Shown here piece by piece: positions 61,115-64,000 of a DNA stretch of 64,000 nt (the stretch's first letter is position 1; each line of letters opens with the position of its first letter). The notes below the pieces were generated by a model. It was not told where the DNA came from. It made no database searches and saw nothing but the letters and a program-made list of their open reading frames with translations. Both the position numbers and the translations under genes were made by a program. The DNA is from UBA4744 sp963723165 (GTDB lineage Bacteria > Actinomycetota > Acidimicrobiia > Spongiisociales > UBA4744), in contig CAVRPP010000003.1 in the NCBI GenBank assembly GCA_963723165.1, positions 310,001-374,000 of the forward strand, given 5' to 3'.

Positions 61115-61360
61115 GTCGAATTTGTGAACGGGGTGCGTTGCTTTCGGTGCGTCGATCTGCGGACCGGCGCCAAGCACCAGCCGGTGTCTGGATTCGTTGG
61201 TCCCGGCTCCGACTTCTCCTGGTTGGACGACGGCTCCATGCTGTTCTGGCTCGATCAGGGCGGCGCCGTCCGCTCATGGCGCCGCGACCAGCCATCGGAG
61301 GTAACCGTTGTCGCCGGAGAGATCCAGCCTCCAAGTGTCGCAATCGCAATCGAGAACTGA
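61115..61360 (+). pseudogene. Possible beta-propeller fragment
   Basis: This frame reads VEFVNGVRCFRCVDLRTG...GSDFSWLDDGSMLFWL, with the Asp/Gly and Trp spacing of a TolB/WD-like blade, and ends at 61360. It is only ~80 codons, lacks a clear start or ribosome-binding site, and is followed by an empty region to the tRNA-Ala. It could be the remnant of a larger propeller gene. Nothing recognisable lies between 60988 and 61110 or between 61361 and 61495. Confidence 0.3.
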
Positions 61361-61495
61361 CCACCCCCGGACGGGGCTCATCGGCACGAAGAGACCGGAC
61401 CATGCAGGCTCTCCAGAGGGTTCCGGCAGGCCAGGTCGGTGGTTGGCTGAGGATTATGGTGGGCCGATGGATCGCCAACGGCCCCGAAGCTTGGG

Positions 61496-61569
61496 TGGAG
61501 GTGAGGGGATTTGAACCCCTGACTTCTTCCGTGCGAGGGAAGCGCTCTGCCGGGCTGAGCTACACCCCC
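61496..61569 (-). tRNA. tRNA-Ala(CGC)
   Basis: On the minus strand acceptor arms GGGGGTG and CACCTCC pair with the G3-U70 wobble that identifies alanine tRNAs. Anticodon stem CTTCC/GGAAG, loop CTCGCAC, anticodon CGC. T arm AGGGG-TTCAAAT-CCCCT. Discriminator A. Confidence 0.96.
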
Positions 61570-61583
61570 AAGGCGCCGGAAGT

Positions 61584-62228
61584 TTAACCCGCCGGGGAGG
61601 TATCGCCGAGTCGCTCGGCCAGATCGTGACGGAGTCGCTCCTGCACGATTGTGGAGGTGAGATCGGCCCGGCTGCGCTCGATCAGGGCGCGAGCAACGTC
61701 GGTGGTCCGCCGCAAACCGCCCGTCATGCCGTCTGGATAGTCAAGGCCGGCCAACAACCCGTGAATTGATTCCATGGCGTCGAGCGTCGCCTCCGCCTCG
61801 TCCATCTGCTCCGCCCGCAGGAGATCCAACATGCGGCGCCGCAGCTCGCCGACGGCTTCACCAAGCCCGTTGAGGTAAGGCGTCGCGCCAACACCGAGAT
61901 CGGAGGGCAACGGGAGGGGATGTCCGAGTGCGAGCGCATAGGTCGTTCGCGCCTCGGCATACTCTTTTGCGGCATCGTCGACGAATCCTGCGTACCTGAC
62001 GTCGCCATGGTCGGACAGCAATGCGGCCGCCTCAGCAACCAGCGACGAGGCCTCGTCCATCAGACGCTCGGCTTCAGGGAGATCGCCACGGTGCAGGGAG
62101 CGGATTGCATTGGCCGACGAACGAATGGTCTTCCGGCTCAAAGCCAGGGCCCGCTCACGGGTGGCGAACTTGTCATCGAGCACCATGCGAACGGCATCCT
62201 CAAGCGGCTTCAGATCAGGCTGATCCAC
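61584..62228 (-). CDS. Translin family protein
   Basis: 214 aa, all helical. KFATRERALALSRKTIRSSANAI, LHRGDLPEAERLMDEA, RYAGFVDDAAKEYAEA, ATPYLNGLGEAVGELRR and YPDGMTGGLRRTTDVARAL match the archaeal/bacterial translin-like family, whose eukaryotic members (translin/TRAX) bind RNA and single-stranded DNA. The acidic pair in FVDDAAKEYAEA could be part of a TRAX-like metal site. It ends 15 nt from the tRNA-Ala 5' end. Role unknown. Confidence 0.8.
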   Translation of the reverse strand: MDQPDLKPLEDAVRMVLDDKFATRERALALSRKTIRSSANAIRSLHRGDLPEAERLMDEASSLVAEAAALLSDHGDVRYAGFVDDAAKEYAEARTTYALALGHPLPLPSDLGVGATPYLNGLGEAVGELRRRMLDLLRAEQMDEAEATLDAMESIHGLLAGLDYPDGMTGGLRRTTDVARALIERSRADLTSTIVQERLRHDLAERLGDTSPAG

Positions 62229-62237
62229 GGGACACCT

Positions 62238-62678
62238 CTAGGAGGAGGACACGATCCTGAGGTGCCGCTCCTCGGTGGTTTCCTCGACGGGATGAAGATC
62301 GACGACCGTCGGAACGACCCGGCGCTGCTTGATTTGCAGAAGCATGGCGACATACCAGGCTCCAAGGGCGTCGATCACGATATGGGCAATGAGCAGCGTC
62401 GAGGAACCCTGCCAGATGGCAACAATCAAGGTCGTGGCGGCCGCCAGCGCCAGCCCGGCCAGGAATTTGCGCCGCCGGGAGAGGACCCGACGTCTGGCAA
62501 GGGCTGAGTTCTCCACTGCGTGACCGTGCACCGACGCCAGGCGGGCGGTTATGCGATTGAACTCCTGGGTCGAGTGGAGTGGGGCGTTCCGCCTCGATAC
62601 GAAGATCGAGGGAAGAAGGTACGCCGCCCACGCTCCCGCAATCACGAGAGTGATGAGTATGGCAAGAGGGTTATCCAA
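62238..62678 (-). CDS. GlpR/SepX-like membrane protein
   Basis: 146 aa. The N-terminal helix LVIAGAWAAYLLPSIFVSRR, TQEFNRITARLASVHG and the paired central helices (LAGLALAAATTLIVAIWQ, LLIAHIVIDALGAWYVAMLL) fit the GlpR/SepX family, which in Corynebacterium is the membrane receptor of the MoeA-like protein Glp at the division site and in Streptomyces acts in septation. Its position near moeA supports this. The C-terminal tail is shorter than in those homologues. The link to division is inference from the family. Confidence 0.7.
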   Translation of the reverse strand: MDNPLAILITLVIAGAWAAYLLPSIFVSRRNAPLHSTQEFNRITARLASVHGHAVENSALARRRVLSRRRKFLAGLALAAATTLIVAIWQGSSTLLIAHIVIDALGAWYVAMLLQIKQRRVVPTVVDLHPVEETTEERHLRIVSSS

Positions 62679-62741
62679 CGCTATCTCCGCCCATATGTGC
62701 CAGTTCGAAGACTAGGAGCTTCGCCATACAACGACAAGTCA

Positions 62742-63239
62742 TCAGGAGTGCTGGTGAAAGCCCGGAGCGTGGTCAGAAGGCCCGGCAGCCAGCAGTTCAA
62801 CCGCGTGGGTCAACGCCGGGCCGATCACCGCCAGCGACTCCTCCACACCGGAAACAGAACCTGGAAGATTGACTACGAGAGTCCGCCCGGCAATACCGGT
62901 CACCGATCGAGACAGCATGCCGTGCGGGTTGACACCAAATGTGGCCGCTCGCATCGCTTCCGCCAACCCAGGAGCAACCCGGTCTATCACCATGGTGGTC
63001 GCTTCGGGAGTCAGGTCTCGCGGTCCGAAACCGGTTCCCCCGGTCGTCACGACCAGATCAACGCCCTTGCCGATCCACGTACGTAGTTCCGCTGCGACCG
63101 GGTCCACCCCGTCCTCGACCACTGCGCTTTCTGCTGAGAACCCGAGCGACTCGAGCACACGAACAGCCGCCGGTCCGGACCGGTCTTCTGCCTCACCACG
63201 ACTCACCCGATCACTGATGGTGATTACCGCCGCCCTCAT
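62742..63239 (-). CDS. Molybdopterin adenylyltransferase-like protein (MogA/MoaB)
   Basis: 165 aa. AAVITISDRVSRGEAEDRSG, VVTTGGTGFGPRDLTPEAT and LVVNLPGSVSGVEESL are the MogA/MoaB fold motifs; TGGTG and DLTPEAT bind molybdopterin and ATP. It activates molybdopterin for molybdenum insertion by MoeA. ATG 63239 overlaps the moaC stop by 4 nt (ATGA); an upstream GTG 63248 is less likely. Confidence 0.9.
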   Translation of the reverse strand: MRAAVITISDRVSRGEAEDRSGPAAVRVLESLGFSAESAVVEDGVDPVAAELRTWIGKGVDLVVTTGGTGFGPRDLTPEATTMVIDRVAPGLAEAMRAATFGVNPHGMLSRSVTGIAGRTLVVNLPGSVSGVEESLAVIGPALTHAVELLAAGPSDHAPGFHQHS

Positions 63240-63709
63240 CGCGTCCACTCCCCGGACCGGCCGCCCGACTTGGACAACAAGCGAATGCCATCGATGTGCG
63301 CGCCCCTATCGACTCCCTTGATCATGTCGTATACGGTGAGTGCCGCCACCGAAGCAGCCGTCATAGCTTCCATCTCGACCCCCGTCCGGTCGCTGGTCGA
63401 GACCGTGGCCCGAACAATCCCGCCTTCGTCACAGGATGTGATGTCAATCGATACTGAAGTGACGGCGATCGGATGGCAGAGAGGAATCAGCTCAGCCGTC
63501 CGCTTGGCGGCCATGATGCCTGCAACCCGGGCAACGGCCAGCGCATCGCCCTTCGGCAAATCACCTCCGAACAACAGTTTGCGGGTAGCCGGTTCCATAG
63601 CCACCAGCGCCTCGGCGGTCGCTAACCGGTCGGTGGTGTCTTTGCCTCCGACATCTACCATGCGAACCCGACCGGACTCATCGAGATGAGACAAGTGTTC
63701 TTCATCCAT
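63236..63709 (-). CDS. moaC: Cyclic pyranopterin monophosphate synthase
   Basis: 157 aa. MVDVGGKDTTDRLATAEA, AGIMAAKRTAELIPLCHPIAV and TGVEMEAMTAASVAALTVYDMIKG are the MoaC blocks. It forms cyclic pyranopterin monophosphate in molybdenum cofactor synthesis. ATG 63709 overlaps the moeA stop by 8 nt. The moeA-moaC-mog cluster is on one transcript. Confidence 0.94.
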   Translation of the reverse strand: MDEEHLSHLDESGRVRMVDVGGKDTTDRLATAEALVAMEPATRKLLFGGDLPKGDALAVARVAGIMAAKRTAELIPLCHPIAVTSVSIDITSCDEGGIVRATVSTSDRTGVEMEAMTAASVAALTVYDMIKGVDRGAHIDGIRLLSKSGGRSGEWTR

Positions 63710-64000
63710 CGAGCACCTCATCATTCGTCAGTGTTTCCGGCCAGGTGAACATCTCCAACTCGACCTCGTCACCGGCCGCCACGGTCTCGACTCCAACCGG
63801 GATCACCGCGAAGGCGTTGCCGTATGCCAGAGCCGACAGCATGTTCGACAACTGCCCGCCGCTCAAGCCGGCCACCCACCGACCCTCCTCGTCGACGGCG
63901 GCCCTGACCCGCAGGAAGACCACCTTCTCGGGGTTGGTGTGAACCGACTGCGACAAGCGGCCTCGCACGCGGGGCCGAAAGAGTCGCTCTGCTCCCATCA
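63702..64000 (-). CDS. moeA: Molybdopterin molybdenumtransferase MoeA/Glp, C-terminal part (partial)
   Basis: The frame runs to the window edge, so the N-terminal ~300 residues are outside. The visible part is the C-terminal domain IV: RLFRPRVRGRLSQSVHTNP, LSGGQLSNMLSALAYGNAFAVI, VAAGDEVELEMF. It inserts molybdate into molybdopterin; with a GlpR-like gene nearby it may instead or also be the Glp paralogue that scaffolds division. An ATG at 63998 is internal and not the real start. Confidence 0.85.
   Translation of the reverse strand, partial: MGAERLFRPRVRGRLSQSVHTNPEKVVFLRVRAAVDEEGRWVAGLSGGQLSNMLSALAYGNAFAVIPVGVETVAAGDEVELEMFTWPETLTNDEVLDG

Overview
This is a 64 kb stretch of high-GC actinobacterial chromosome. 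The taxonomic evidence is a WhiB protein with four cysteines and a GVWGG turn, DUF3107, a GlpR/SepX-like protein beside moeA, an actinobacterial-type Rho with a long disordered insert, and gene order recalling two blocks of the Mycobacterium chromosome. These blocks are hom-thrC-rho-rpmE-prfA-prmC-sua5-atp operon, and moeA...rsmI-tatD-ksgA-ispE-glmU-prs. Many exported lipoproteins carry poly-threonine linkers, there is a translin homologue, and many genes look leaderless. Together these suggest a deep-branching actinobacterium, probably class Acidimicrobiia; this placement is inference. No phage, insertion sequence or CRISPR array is present.

Layout. 1-7.7 kb (+): the end of a Thr-linker protein, an ACT protein, a luciferase-like oxidoreductase, a DUF3048 lipoprotein, an amidase, and korAB (2-oxoacid:ferredoxin oxidoreductase). 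7.7-8.75 kb: an AbiEi/DUF559-type gene bracketed by copies of a TTTGG-N3-CCAAA dyad. 8.7-20.1 kb: a mixed housekeeping and accessory region. It holds DNA alkylation repair genes (AlkD- and AlkA-like), a small sigma factor with a membrane-anchored partner and its tandem paralogue, an ABC-F ATPase, a PIG-L deacetylase, and GNAT and SRPBCC proteins. 20.1-28.9 kb (-): an alpha-glucan module with malEFG transporter genes, a large exported GH57 glycosidase and a second sugar-binding lipoprotein; no ATPase gene is present. 29.1-36.1 kb (-): the complete F1Fo ATP synthase operon. 36.2-45.9 kb (-): glyA, a Sua5-type gene, prmC, prfA, DUF1385, rpmE, rho, thrC, hom. 46-51 kb: tRNA-Arg, an 87-bp tandem repeat, ku and a convergent DNA ligase (end joining), GatB/YqeY, a glycerophosphodiesterase, whiB, DUF3107 and a LysM protein. 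51-59.4 kb (-): yjbQ, prs, glmU, tRNA-Gln, ispE, ksgA, tatD, rsmI and a zincin lipoprotein, with a divergent AbrB-type regulator. 59.5-64 kb: a duplicated cysteine-rich small protein, DUF1295, tRNA-Ala, translin, a GlpR-like protein, mog, moaC and the end of moeA.

The most informative observations are regulatory. The whiB promoter and the ATP synthase operon promoter carry nearly identical CRP-type palindromes (TTGTGA-N6-TCACAA). These are placed at exactly the same distance from a TTGTAGG element and from the start codon, so one CRP-family regulator probably controls both. At least ten genes have a -10-like hexamer ending 6-7 nt before the start codon, which is the geometry of leaderless transcripts. 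A perfect 17-bp palindrome follows a good promoter upstream of malE. A 50-bp palindromic element occurs twice with a compensatory stem change. All functional calls are from reading the sequence; no database search was run.
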